From: Mycobacterium sp. DL440
Lineage (GTDB): Bacteria > Actinomycetota > Actinomycetes > Mycobacteriales > Mycobacteriaceae
Direction of reading: 5' to 3'
DNA length: 64,000 nt
NCBI RefSeq assembly: GCF_011745145.1
Contig: NZ_CP050191.1
Span: forward strand, 5,073,903-5,137,902
Both the position numbers and the translations under genes were made by a program. The notes under the pieces are model-generated. The model ran no database searches, was not told the origin of the DNA, and worked only from the letters and a program-made list of their open reading frames with translations. Every line of letters starts with the position of its first letter. Position 1 is the stretch's first letter. Below, one piece after another: positions 8,466 through 16,925 of this stretch.

Positions 8466-10655
8466 ATGGCGGACAAGACGCATTCGGCCGGCAACGGGGC
8501 TGTTCCCACCGCGGACAGCCCCGCCGCCATTCGCAACGTCGTGCTCGTCGGGCCATCGGGTGCAGGCAAGACCACCCTCGTGGAGGCGCTGCTGGTCGCC
8601 GCCGGGGTGTTGAACCGGGCCGGTTCGGTGGTCGACGGGTCGACGGTCTGCGATTTCGACGAGGCTGAGATCGGCCAGCAGCGCTCGGTCGGGCTGTCGC
8701 TGGCCCCGTTGCAGCACAACGGAATCAAGGTCAATCTGATCGACACCCCCGGATACGCGGATTTTGTCGGGGAACTCCGTGCCGGGCTGCGTGCCGCCGA
8801 TTGCGCGCTGTTCGTCATCGCGGCCAACGAGGAGATCGACGAACCGACGAAGGCGTTGTGGCAGGAATGCGCAGCAGTGGGCATGCCGCGGGCGGTGGTG
8901 ATCACCAAGCTCGATCACGCCCGCGCCAACTACGCTAATGCACTGGCCGGCGCGCAGCAGGCGTTCGGTGACAACGTGGCCCCGCTGTACTTCCCGGCCG
9001 GGGAGGGCGTCATCGGTCTGCTCACCCGCACGTTCTACTGCTACAGCGACGGCACCAGGACCACCCGGCCACCCGACGGCGCCTATGACGACGAGATCGC
9101 CGAACTCCGCGGCTCCCTGATCGAGGGCATCATCGAGGAGTCCGAGGACGAGACGCTGATGGAGCGCTACCTCGGCGGCGAGGAGATCGACGAGGCGGTG
9201 TTGATCGCCGACCTGGAGAAGGCCGTGGCCCGCGGCTCGTTCTTCCCGGTGATCCCGGTGTGCAGCGGATCCGGGATCGGCACGCTCGAACTGCTGGAGA
9301 TCGCCACCCGCGGCTTCCCGTCACCGCCCGAGCACCGCCTGCCCGAGGTGTTCGCGGCCAGTGGCGCGGCCCGCAAACCGATGAGCTGCGACCCGTCCGG
9401 ACCGCTGCTGGCCGAGGTGGTGAAGACGACGTCGGATCCATATGTCGGCAGGGTCAGCCTGGTCCGGGTTTTCTCCGGCACCATCAGGCCCGACGCCACT
9501 GTGCATGTGTCGGGCCATTTTTCTGCGTTCAACGGATCCGTGGCGCCGGCCGGCTCGCACGGGCACGCCGACTCAGGCCCGATTGCCGGCCACGCCGACC
9601 ACGATGAGGACGAGCGCATCGGCACCCTGTCCTTCCCGCTGGGCAAGCAGCAGCGCCCGGCACCGTCGGTGGTGGCCGGGGACATCTGCGCGATCGGGCG
9701 GCTCAGCCGGGCCGAGACCGGTGACACCCTCAGCGACAAGGCCGATCCGCTGGTGTTGCGCCCGTGGACCATGCCCGACCCGCTGCTGCCGATCGCGGTG
9801 CAGCCCCGTGCCAAGACCGATGAGGACAAGCTGTCTGTCGGGTTGCAGCGGCTGGCCGCCGAGGATCCCACGCTGCGCATCGAGCAGAATCCGGAAACCC
9901 ACCAGATCGTGCTGTGGTGCATGGGTGAGGCCCACGCCGCAGTGGTGCTCGACGCGTTGTCTCGGCGCTACGGGGTATCGGTGGACACCGTCGAGCTGCG
10001 GGTACCACTGCGGGAAACGCTCGGCGGCAAGGCAAAAGGGCACGGTAGGCATGTCAAACAGTCCGGCGGGCACGGGCAGTACGCGGTCTGCGCCATCGAG
10101 GTCGAGCCGCTGCCGGAGGGCACCGGATTCGAATTCGTCGACAAGGTCGTCGGCGGATCGGTACCGCGCCAGTTCATCCCGAGCGTCGAGAAGGGCGTGC
10201 GGGCCCAGATGGAAAAGGGAATGGTCGGCGATCACGGCGAGGCCGGCTACCCCGTCGTCGATATCCGGGTCACGCTGGTCGACGGCAAGGCTCACAGTGT
10301 CGACTCGTCGGATTTCGCCTTCCAGATGGCAGGCGGTCTGGCCTTGCGGGAAGCCGCTGCGGCGGCCGGTGTGAGCCTGCTCGAGCCGATCGCCGACGTG
10401 ACCGTGGTGGTGCCCGACGATCTGGTGGGCGCGGTGATGAGCGATCTGGCGAGCCGGCGCGGCCGCGTGCTCGGTACCGACAAGGCCGATGAGGATCGGA
10501 CCCTGGTGAAGGCGGAAATTCCCGAGGTCGAACTGACCCGGTACGCGATCGATCTGCGGTCACTGTCACATGGCGCGGGCGCCTTCACCCGGCAGTTCGC
10601 CCGTTACGAGCCGATGCCCGAATCCGCTGCGGCACGGGTACGCCGCACCGCGTAG
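8466..10655 (+). CDS. fusA2: EF-G-like GTPase FusA2
   Basis: A 729-aa translational-GTPase-like protein with all EF-G domains: G domain, domain II, and C-terminal domains III-V (HVKQSGGHGQYAVC, GGSVPRQFIPSVEKG). G1 is GPSGAGKT at 29-36 instead of EF-G's GHIDAGKT, G3 is DTPG at 93-96, and G4 is TKLD at 147-150 instead of NKxD. Switch I is QQRSVGLSL rather than RGITI. This deviation is typical of mycobacterial FusA2 (Rv0120c type), whose role is not known to be canonical elongation. A His/Asp-rich insertion sits in domain II at about residues 350-385. ATG 8466 has AGGAGG 5 bases upstream. The next gene converges 8 bp downstream. Confidence 0.9.
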   Translation: MADKTHSAGNGAVPTADSPAAIRNVVLVGPSGAGKTTLVEALLVAAGVLNRAGSVVDGSTVCDFDEAEIGQQRSVGLSLAPLQHNGIKVNLIDTPGYADFVGELRAGLRAADCALFVIAANEEIDEPTKALWQECAAVGMPRAVVITKLDHARANYANALAGAQQAFGDNVAPLYFPAGEGVIGLLTRTFYCYSDGTRTTRPPDGAYDDEIAELRGSLIEGIIEESEDETLMERYLGGEEIDEAVLIADLEKAVARGSFFPVIPVCSGSGIGTLELLEIATRGFPSPPEHRLPEVFAASGAARKPMSCDPSGPLLAEVVKTTSDPYVGRVSLVRVFSGTIRPDATVHVSGHFSAFNGSVAPAGSHGHADSGPIAGHADHDEDERIGTLSFPLGKQQRPAPSVVAGDICAIGRLSRAETGDTLSDKADPLVLRPWTMPDPLLPIAVQPRAKTDEDKLSVGLQRLAAEDPTLRIEQNPETHQIVLWCMGEAHAAVVLDALSRRYGVSVDTVELRVPLRETLGGKAKGHGRHVKQSGGHGQYAVCAIEVEPLPEGTGFEFVDKVVGGSVPRQFIPSVEKGVRAQMEKGMVGDHGEAGYPVVDIRVTLVDGKAHSVDSSDFAFQMAGGLALREAAAAAGVSLLEPIADVTVVVPDDLVGAVMSDLASRRGRVLGTDKADEDRTLVKAEIPEVELTRYAIDLRSLSHGAGAFTRQFARYEPMPESAAARVRRTA

Positions 10656-10662
10656 TCGTCTT

Positions 10663-11223
10663 TCAGCTCCCCATCGAGGCATAGAACTCGTCGCTGCCCG
10701 CGCCGTCCTCAAGCTGGACGTCGAAGGTGTTCAGGGCGAAGGCCAGCGTGCTGTAGCCGCCGAAGGTGAACATCAGGTCCATCCGTTGCCGCTCGTCGAG
10801 CCGCTGCCCCAAGCGTTCCCAGACCGGGGCCGACATCCTCGACCCGCTGTGCAGCTCGTCGACCGCATCCAGCACGGCCTGGTCGAATTCATCTGCCGCC
10901 GAGCCGCTTTGAGCTGCCTCGACATCAGCCTCGGTCAACCCCACCTGCCGCGCCATCGCGCTGTGATGACCCCACTCATACACACAGCCGTGGTGGAAAG
11001 CGGTACGCAGGACCGCCAGCTCACGGATGCGCTCAGGCAGCGTGGAGCCCTTCTGCAGGTATGTGTTGAACGGCAGGAAGGCCCCAGCCAACGCGGGGTG
11101 GCGTACCAGCGTCGACAACGCGTTGCCCACCTTGTCCGGGCGGCGGCGCTCCGGCGGCACCGTGGAGGCCAACGCCTCGCGTGCCTGATCGTCCCAGTCT
11201 TCTGCCGGCAATGGCGTCAACAT
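10663..11223 (-). CDS. Carboxymuconolactone decarboxylase-family protein
   Basis: A 186-aa helical protein of the CMD/AhpD superfamily: RIRELAVLRTAFHHGCVYEWGHHSAMA near residues 65-90 is the core CMD motif. The AhpD CxxC pair is absent; a single Cys precedes EWGHH, as in the decarboxylase or uncharacterised branch. The enzymatic role is not predictable. It is divergent from a TetR gene, with an 87-bp gap that holds a perfect 28-bp palindrome, so it is probably that regulator's target. Confidence 0.82.
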   Translation of the reverse strand: MLTPLPAEDWDDQAREALASTVPPERRRPDKVGNALSTLVRHPALAGAFLPFNTYLQKGSTLPERIRELAVLRTAFHHGCVYEWGHHSAMARQVGLTEADVEAAQSGSAADEFDQAVLDAVDELHSGSRMSAPVWERLGQRLDERQRMDLMFTFGGYSTLAFALNTFDVQLEDGAGSDEFYASMGS

Positions 11224-11235
11224 GCGATAGCCCTA

Positions 11236-11280
11236 CTTTACGATCGACTAGTAATCTCCTTTACGATCGTAAAGGAGATT
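11236..11280. promoter_or_regulatory. Operator: 28-bp perfect palindrome plus one extra half-site
   Basis: Positions 11253-11280 are a perfect 28-bp palindrome centred on ACGATCGT. The core CTTTACGATCG at 11259-11269 is repeated in direct orientation at 11236-11246, 23 bp away. The element lies between the divergent CMD and TetR genes and is the expected binding site for that TetR dimer. Confidence 0.7.
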
Positions 11281-11310
11281 CCGCCGCAGCGCACACGAGA
11301 GGACGAACCG

Positions 11311-11886
11311 ATGGACACCGCCACGGCCGAACCGGCCGGCTCGAACACCACCCGAGCACGCCTCGTCGAGGCGGCCGTCGGCCTGTTCACCCGGCACGGC
11401 TTCGCGGGGACATCGCTGCAGATGATCGCCGATGAACTGGGCTTCACCAAGGCCGCCATCTACTACCACTTCCGCACCCGCGAACAACTGCTGACAGCCG
11501 TCCTGGACCCGGTGCTGGCGCAACTTCAGCGGATCGTCGAGGAGGCCGAGACGCACCGCGGTGTGCACGCCCGGGCCGACCACATGGTGCGCGGCTACGC
11601 CGATCTGGCTGTCCACAATCGGGCGTTGGTCGCGGTTCTGTCCAGCGACCCGAGCGTGGACGAAGCCCTGCGCACCCGGCCCGAATGGGACACCCTGATC
11701 GACCGTCAGTTGGCCCTGCTGGCCGATGTCGATCCCGGCCCGGCGGGCACGGTCAGGGCGGCGATGGTGTTTGCAGGAATCGCCGGGGGCGCCGGTATCG
11801 CCCCGCCGGACCTACCCGATGAGCGGCTCCACAGCCTCCTGACCGATGCCGCGCGCCGCACTCTCGGCCTGCGCATCAGACGCTGA
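11311..11886 (+). CDS. TetR-family regulator
   Basis: A 191-aa repressor. The N-terminal helix-turn-helix covers about residues 14-60 (RARLVEAAVGLFTRHGFAGT, then TKAAIYYHFRTREQLL). The C-terminal ligand domain is unassigned. ATG 11311 follows an AGAGGACG sequence. It is divergent from the CMD gene and 59 bp before an SDR gene in the same direction. It probably represses its own promoter and the divergent gene through the palindrome at 11236-11280. The ligand may be a substrate of the SDR or CMD protein; this is inference. Confidence 0.9.
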   Translation: MDTATAEPAGSNTTRARLVEAAVGLFTRHGFAGTSLQMIADELGFTKAAIYYHFRTREQLLTAVLDPVLAQLQRIVEEAETHRGVHARADHMVRGYADLAVHNRALVAVLSSDPSVDEALRTRPEWDTLIDRQLALLADVDPGPAGTVRAAMVFAGIAGGAGIAPPDLPDERLHSLLTDAARRTLGLRIRR

Positions 11887-11945
11887 CGAAAAGTTTTGCG
11901 ATTCAGAGTTTTACCGAAATGCGCGGCTTACCGAAAGGAACAGTT

Positions 11946-12653
11946 ATGACAGTCAAGACAGCTTTGGTGACCGGAGGTGCCTCCGGAATCGGCAAGGCGA
12001 TCGCCGAGCGGCTGACGGCCGATGGATACCAGGTGGCCACCCTCGACCTCAATGCAACCGACGACGCGCACTCCTACGCGGCCGACGTCACCGACCGGGC
12101 CCAGGTCGATGCCGTCTTCAAGGCGGTTCGCGAGCAGTTGGGCCCCGTCACGATCCTGGTCAACTCGGCCGGTCTCAGCGATTTCACGCCGTTCACCGAG
12201 CTCACCTTCGAGCGTTGGCAGAAGGTCGTCGACGTCAACCTCAACGGCGTCTTCCATGTCGTGCAGGCCGCGCTGCCCGACATGATCGCCGCGGGCTGGG
12301 GCCGCATCGTCAACATCTCCTCGTCGAGCACGCATTCCGGCGTGCCGTACATGTCGGACTACGTGGCCGCCAAGTCCGCCGTCAACGGGTTGACCAAGTC
12401 GCTGGCCCTGGAATTCGGCCCGGCCGGGATCACGGTGAATGCCGTACCGCCGGGTTTCATCGACACGCCGATGCTGCGGGCGGCCGAATCTCGCGGTGAG
12501 CTGGGCGACATCCAGAACACCATCAACGCCACCCCGGTGCGGCGGATAGGGCGACCGGAAGACATTGCAGCAACCTGTTCGTTCCTCATCTCGGAGCAGG
12601 CCGGCTACATCACCGGCCAGGTCGTCGGCGTGAACGGCGGCAGAAATACCTGA
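11946..12653 (+). CDS. Short-chain dehydrogenase/reductase (FabG-like)
   Basis: A 235-aa classical SDR. Cofactor motif TGGASGIGKA is near residue 8, NSAG near 81, catalytic Ser in NISSSSTHSG, and Tyr/Lys in YVAAK at about 140-144. ATG 11946 is preceded by GAAAGGAA at a good distance. It reduces or oxidises a carbonyl/alcohol with NAD(P)(H); the substrate is unknown. It is 59 bp downstream of the TetR gene and may be co-transcribed with it. Confidence 0.9.
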   Translation: MTVKTALVTGGASGIGKAIAERLTADGYQVATLDLNATDDAHSYAADVTDRAQVDAVFKAVREQLGPVTILVNSAGLSDFTPFTELTFERWQKVVDVNLNGVFHVVQAALPDMIAAGWGRIVNISSSSTHSGVPYMSDYVAAKSAVNGLTKSLALEFGPAGITVNAVPPGFIDTPMLRAAESRGELGDIQNTINATPVRRIGRPEDIAATCSFLISEQAGYITGQVVGVNGGRNT

Positions 12654-12802
12654 TCAGCGCTTACGCTGTGACGGGGGTCTCCCAATCCTGGCAATTTGAT
12701 GTTCGCCGCATTGGGCGGCTTGTAGTTGCAGTTGTCTCTAGTTGTTTGCGACAGTTTTGCTCACTTCCTAGCTGGCTGCGTCAATAATTCGGAGGTTTGC
12801 GC

Positions 12803-14047
12803 GTGGCCTCATCCACCGCGACAATGCGGGACCGCTTCCAACAGCGGTTCAAGCACTGGCGGTACGACCCGCCGTACAAGTCCGCGTGCGCGGGCATGGT
12901 TATCCTTTTGGTCGCGGTGTTGGTGCTGACGTGGATGCAGTTCCGCGGGGTGTTCGAGGAAAAGACGCAGCTCACGGTGTTGTCCAACCGTTCCGGTCTG
13001 TCGATGGACCCGGGCTCGAAAGTCACTTTCAACGGGGTGCCGATCGGCCGGTTGACCGCCGTGTCCGTCGCCGAAGTCGACGGCGACCAGCAGGCCAAGC
13101 TGACGCTGGACGTCAAGCCCAAATACCTCAAGCTGATCCCCGAGAACGTGACCGCCGAACTGAAGGCCACCACGGTGTTCGGCAACAAATACATCTCGTT
13201 CGTCGCACCGGACAATCCATCGTCGGCACGGGTCGACCCGGCCACGCCGATCCGCGCCAAGGGCGTGACGACGGAATTCAATACCCTGTTCGAGACCATC
13301 ACCGCGATCTCCGAGCAGATCGACCCCATCAAACTCAACGAAACCCTGACCGCGACCGCGCAGGCGCTCGACGGTCTGGGTGACAAGTTCGGCCAGTCGA
13401 TCGTCAACGGCAACGACATCCTGTCCGACCTCAACCCGCGCATGCCCCAGATCCGCCGGGACATCTCCGGTCTGGCCGATCTGGGCGAGGTCTATGCCAA
13501 CGCCGGGCCAGACCTGTTCGACGGCCTGACCAACGCCGTCACCACTGCCCACACGCTCAACGAGCAGCGCGGCAACCTCGACCAGGCCCTGGTGGCCGCG
13601 GTCGGCTTCGGCAACACCGGCGGCGACATCTTCGAACGCGGCGGCCCCTACCTGGTCCGCGGCGCGCAGGACCTGCTGCCGGTCAGCGCGATGCTCGACC
13701 GCAACAGCCCCGCCTTGTACTGCATGATCCACAACTACGCCCTGGCCGCCCCGAAGTTCGCGCAGCAGACCCGCAACGGCTACGGGTTCGAGCTGCAGGA
13801 CTTCCTGGTCGGCGCCCCCAATGCGTGGGTGTATCCGGACAACCTGCCCCGGGTGAACGCGACCGGCGGGCCCGAAGGCCGGCCCGGCTGCTGGCAGCCC
13901 GTCACCAAGGACCTGTGGCCGGCTCCGTATCTGGTGATGGACATCGGTGCCTCGATCGCGCCGTACAACCACTTCGAACTCGGCCAGCCGCTCGTGTCCG
14001 AGTACGTGTGGGGACGCCAGATCGGCGAGCACACGATCAACCCCTAG
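12803..14047 (+). CDS. MceA-type MCE-family protein, lone copy
   Basis: A 414-aa cell-envelope protein. One N-terminal membrane helix (GMVILLVAVLVLTW, about residues 32-46) is followed by an MCE/MlaD domain (TQLTVLSNRSGLSMDPGSKV ... FNGVPIGRL ... GNKYISF) and a long helical region, the layout of MceA subunits. In mycobacteria these form lipid- or sterol-importing complexes with YrbEA/B permeases and MceB-F. No yrbE or other mce gene is adjacent here. GTG 12803 has GGAGG 7 bases upstream; TTG 12797 is too close to it. The 149 bp upstream are AT-richer and should hold its promoter. Its stop overlaps the convergent transporter gene by 4 nt. Confidence 0.88.
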   Translation: MASSTATMRDRFQQRFKHWRYDPPYKSACAGMVILLVAVLVLTWMQFRGVFEEKTQLTVLSNRSGLSMDPGSKVTFNGVPIGRLTAVSVAEVDGDQQAKLTLDVKPKYLKLIPENVTAELKATTVFGNKYISFVAPDNPSSARVDPATPIRAKGVTTEFNTLFETITAISEQIDPIKLNETLTATAQALDGLGDKFGQSIVNGNDILSDLNPRMPQIRRDISGLADLGEVYANAGPDLFDGLTNAVTTAHTLNEQRGNLDQALVAAVGFGNTGGDIFERGGPYLVRGAQDLLPVSAMLDRNSPALYCMIHNYALAAPKFAQQTRNGYGFELQDFLVGAPNAWVYPDNLPRVNATGGPEGRPGCWQPVTKDLWPAPYLVMDIGASIAPYNHFELGQPLVSEYVWGRQIGEHTINP

Positions 14048-14973
14048 CGGGACTCCTCGCCGGCGGTCGCGATGTGCTGTCCGGCGGTCTTGACCTCGAG
14101 TTCGGCCTCGAGCTTCGCCTCGTAGGCGCCCTCGTCACGGCCCAGTGCGATGGTGGCGGCGGCCATCGCACCGACCGCCACGGACAGGGCCACCGGTTCC
14201 CAACCGGTGATCGACAGGTGCTCGCCCAGGACGACAGAGCCGAGCACGACCGCCACCACGGGCTCGAGCACCAGCATGGTCGGCACCGAGGTCTGCAGCG
14301 AGCCGGCGTGAAACGCCGACTGCTGCAACAGCGTCGCGATCAACCCAAGGATCACCACCAGGTACAGGGCCGGCGTGGTCAGCACGGCCACCGGGCCGTC
14401 CACGGCGATCGTGTGCATCACGATCTTGGTCAGTACGGCGACCACGCCGAACATCACGCCCACGGCAAGTGCCAACAGGACCGCGCGGCGCCAGTCGGTG
14501 CTGCGGGTGGCGGCCAGGACGCACAGGCCGACGGCCGCCGCGCACACCACGACGACGATCACGGTGGTGGCCACCGATACCCCATAGGTACCGGTGCTGG
14601 CCCTGGCCAGGGCCACGAACACGGTCAGTGCACCGGTCAGCAGCAGGGCCCACAGCCATTCAGCGCGGCTGACCTTGCGGTGGGCCAGGCGGGCACTGAG
14701 CGGAAGCGCGAACAATAGTGCGGACACCAAAACCGGTTGGACGAGTAGCAACGAGCCGAACCCGAGTGCCAGCGCCTGGAACACGTACCCGGCCACGGCT
14801 GACGCGGTTCCCGCCCACCACAACCTGCGGCGCAGCAGGGTACGCAGCATGACTGTGCTGACGCCCTTCTCGGGCGGAACGTCCATGGTGGCGCGCTGCC
14901 GCACCACAATGCCGACAGCTGCGAAAACCGCTGCGCACAGGGCGAACAGCACCGCAAGACTGTTGCCGAGCAA
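14044..14973 (-). CDS. DMT/EamA-type membrane transporter
   Basis: A 309-aa protein with about nine to ten hydrophobic segments over residues 1-285 and an acidic cytoplasmic tail (EAKLEAELEVKTAG). The two-repeat layout and segments such as SLLLVQPVLVSALLFALPL fit the drug/metabolite transporter superfamily. The start is TTG 14973, with GACGAGG close upstream; no better ATG exists in frame. Substrate unknown. It converges on the mceA-like gene with a 4-nt overlap. Confidence 0.8.
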   Translation of the reverse strand: MLGNSLAVLFALCAAVFAAVGIVVRQRATMDVPPEKGVSTVMLRTLLRRRLWWAGTASAVAGYVFQALALGFGSLLLVQPVLVSALLFALPLSARLAHRKVSRAEWLWALLLTGALTVFVALARASTGTYGVSVATTVIVVVVCAAAVGLCVLAATRSTDWRRAVLLALAVGVMFGVVAVLTKIVMHTIAVDGPVAVLTTPALYLVVILGLIATLLQQSAFHAGSLQTSVPTMLVLEPVVAVVLGSVVLGEHLSITGWEPVALSVAVGAMAAATIALGRDEGAYEAKLEAELEVKTAGQHIATAGEESR

Positions 14974-15074
14974 GCCTCGTCAACCCCTCCCGGGCCGATG
15001 TGTCGACCTCTCCAGAGGGAGCAGGCCAGTGCCCTCCAACCGTAGAGCGCCGACGGTCTGCGCGCTGCCCCGGG

Positions 15075-15383
15075 CTAGACGACCTGCAGATGCCGCTTCG
15101 GGGGCTGGTCGGAGGTGCCGGTGGAGCCGGTGAATGGGGCGTCGGGAGTGGACTGCGGTTCGGGGGCGATCTTGTCGTTGACGCTGGCCACCGCGTGGTC
15201 GACGCGGTCCACCGCGGTGTCGCACAGGTCGCGGACCCGGCCGCTGGCGGTCTCGACTTCGTCGGCAGCGCTGCGCAAGTAGGCCCTGAGGTTGACCCGG
15301 AGCCGCTCGCCGGCCCTGCGCGCCCGCAGTCGGACCCGGTCGTCGACCTCGACGGTCACGTATGGCAACAACCGAAACCTCAT
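15075..15383 (-). CDS. Small conserved hypothetical protein
   Basis: A 102-aa protein, basic and helical at the N-terminus (RVRLRARRAGERLRVNLRAY) with a Pro/Ser/Thr-rich C-terminal tail. No signal peptide, transmembrane helix or known domain is seen. ATG 15383 is the first plausible start. It lies alone between the transporter and the phosphatase genes. Codon usage looks normal for the window, which is the main support. Confidence 0.55.
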   Translation of the reverse strand: MRFRLLPYVTVEVDDRVRLRARRAGERLRVNLRAYLRSAADEVETASGRVRDLCDTAVDRVDHAVASVNDKIAPEPQSTPDAPFTGSTGTSDQPPKRHLQVV

Positions 15384-15501
15384 AGCCCCGCTCCCATCTC
15401 CGCTTGCCTTGGCTCACAGTATCCGCGCCCGACCATGGATCGAGCCAGACGTGACCGGCGCCGCATTCTGGCAGTTTATGGCCGGCGGATCACACCGACA
15501 G

Positions 15502-16209
15502 CTAGCTTCCGGCTCCGTCCCAGTCGGTCAGGGTCCAGCCGTCGGTCGGGTTGCCCTTGATCACGACGTAGCCGGTGTTGTCGAGCGGGTGCTGCATCAG
15601 CAGTTGGGGATTGGGATTGCGGACGTTCATCTGGACCCACAACATGATCGCCGCGCCGTGCGAGTACGCGACGGGATCGTCGTCGCCGCTGTCGTAGATC
15701 TGCTGCACCGCCTCGTCGAACCGGGCGTCGAACTCGTTGCCGTCGGTCGAACCGGGTATCCGGGCGTTCCGGTCGCCACGCAACCACTGCTCCGGCGCAG
15801 CGAAATACGTCTGTACCGCGCTCGCCTCGGGCTGTCCCTCGTAGATGCCTGCCTCCACCTCGTGAAGCCCGGGCAGCACGGTGACCGGCTCACCCAGCGC
15901 CTCGGCCATGGGCTGAGCGGTCTGCTGGGTCCGGACCATGGTCGAGGCGAAGATGCCGTCGTAATGGTGGGGCGACAGCCGCTGCGCGCTGGCGACGGCC
16001 TGTATCCGGCCCAGATCGGTGAGCGACGGGCCCGGCGTAGAGCTGTCGATGAGTCCCGAGGCGTTCCCCGCCGACTGGGCGTGACGAACAAAGGTCAGGG
16101 TGATGGAGCGGTAGCCACCTGCGGCCGCAACGGGCGCCAACAGCATGGCGAGGACCAGGACGACGGCGGCGGACAGCGGGAGTGCTCGTAGTTTTCGCAC
16201 ACCGGCCAT
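15502..16209 (-). CDS. Secreted histidine phosphatase-family protein
   Basis: A 235-aa phosphoglycerate-mutase-like enzyme with a signal peptide (hydrophobic run at about 11-29, cleavage near PVAAAG). The catalytic RHG-type motif appears as FVRHAQSAGN at about residues 40-49, the second Arg region in STMVRTQQTA, the acid in EVEAGIYEG, and the second His in YSHGAA at about 183-187. It is probably an exported acid phosphatase; the substrate is unknown. It is divergent from a methyltransferase gene with a 29-bp gap. Confidence 0.88.
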   Translation of the reverse strand: MAGVRKLRALPLSAAVVLVLAMLLAPVAAAGGYRSITLTFVRHAQSAGNASGLIDSSTPGPSLTDLGRIQAVASAQRLSPHHYDGIFASTMVRTQQTAQPMAEALGEPVTVLPGLHEVEAGIYEGQPEASAVQTYFAAPEQWLRGDRNARIPGSTDGNEFDARFDEAVQQIYDSGDDDPVAYSHGAAIMLWVQMNVRNPNPQLLMQHPLDNTGYVVIKGNPTDGWTLTDWDGAGS

Positions 16210-16238
16210 AATTCACCCTCCGGCGTACGTTCGTTGGC

Positions 16239-16898
16239 GTGACTACCCTCAACGATGACAAGGTCGCCGGCGCGCTGGACCGGATGTATGCCGCGGCCGA
16301 CGAGCAGTTCAAGAACATGCGCGCGGACGGGTCACGTCGGTTCGCCGATCTGTCGAATGCCAGCGCGCAGGAACGTGCGGATGCGCTCAGTGACATCTAC
16401 ATGCCGGTGACCCGGGAGGCCGGCCGGCTGTTGTACTCCCTGGTTCGGGCCACCAAGCCCGCGATCGTGGTCGAGTTCGGGATGTCGTTCGGGCTCTCGG
16501 CCCTGCACCTGGCATCGGCCGTGCGCGACAACGGAACTGGGCGGGTCTACACCACCGAACTCAGTGCCACCAAGATCGCCGCTGCCAAGCAGACGTTCGC
16601 CGAGACCGGCCTGGATGACGTCATCACCGTGCTCGAAGGCGACGCGCTGGAGACTCTGAAGTCGGTGACGGGCGACATCGGCTTCGTGCTGCTCGACGGC
16701 TGGAAGGAGCTCTACCTGCCGGTGGTCAAGCTCCTGGAGCCACAGCTGAGCACGGGCGCGCTGCTGGTCGCGGACAACACGTCGATGGCCGACACCGAGC
16801 CCTATCTGGACCATGTCCGCGAGCCTGCCAACGGGTATGTCAGCGTGAACTTCCTGGCCCGCGACAGCGACAGCATGGAGCTCAGCTGCCGCACTTAG
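16239..16898 (+). CDS. SAM-dependent O-methyltransferase-like protein
   Basis: A 219-aa class I methyltransferase. The SAM-binding motif is VVEFGMSFGLSALHL at about residues 73-87, followed by ELSATK (ribose-binding acid) and IGFVLLDGW at about 146-154, then DNTS, the region that binds the catalytic metal in O-methyltransferases. GTG 16239 is the start. The acceptor is unknown. Confidence 0.87.
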   Translation: MTTLNDDKVAGALDRMYAAADEQFKNMRADGSRRFADLSNASAQERADALSDIYMPVTREAGRLLYSLVRATKPAIVVEFGMSFGLSALHLASAVRDNGTGRVYTTELSATKIAAAKQTFAETGLDDVITVLEGDALETLKSVTGDIGFVLLDGWKELYLPVVKLLEPQLSTGALLVADNTSMADTEPYLDHVREPANGYVSVNFLARDSDSMELSCRT

Positions 16899-16925
16899 CC
16901 GGTTCGGCCCCGATACGGTGCTGAC

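Noticed and set aside
10570..11310. The 5' extension of the TetR open frame upstream of 11311
   Set aside because: It runs through the convergent CMD gene and the palindromic operator; the HTH begins normally from ATG 11311.
12655..12668. A small hairpin CAGCG-CTTA-CGCTG after the SDR gene as terminator
   Set aside because: Only five base pairs and no T-tract; too weak to annotate.
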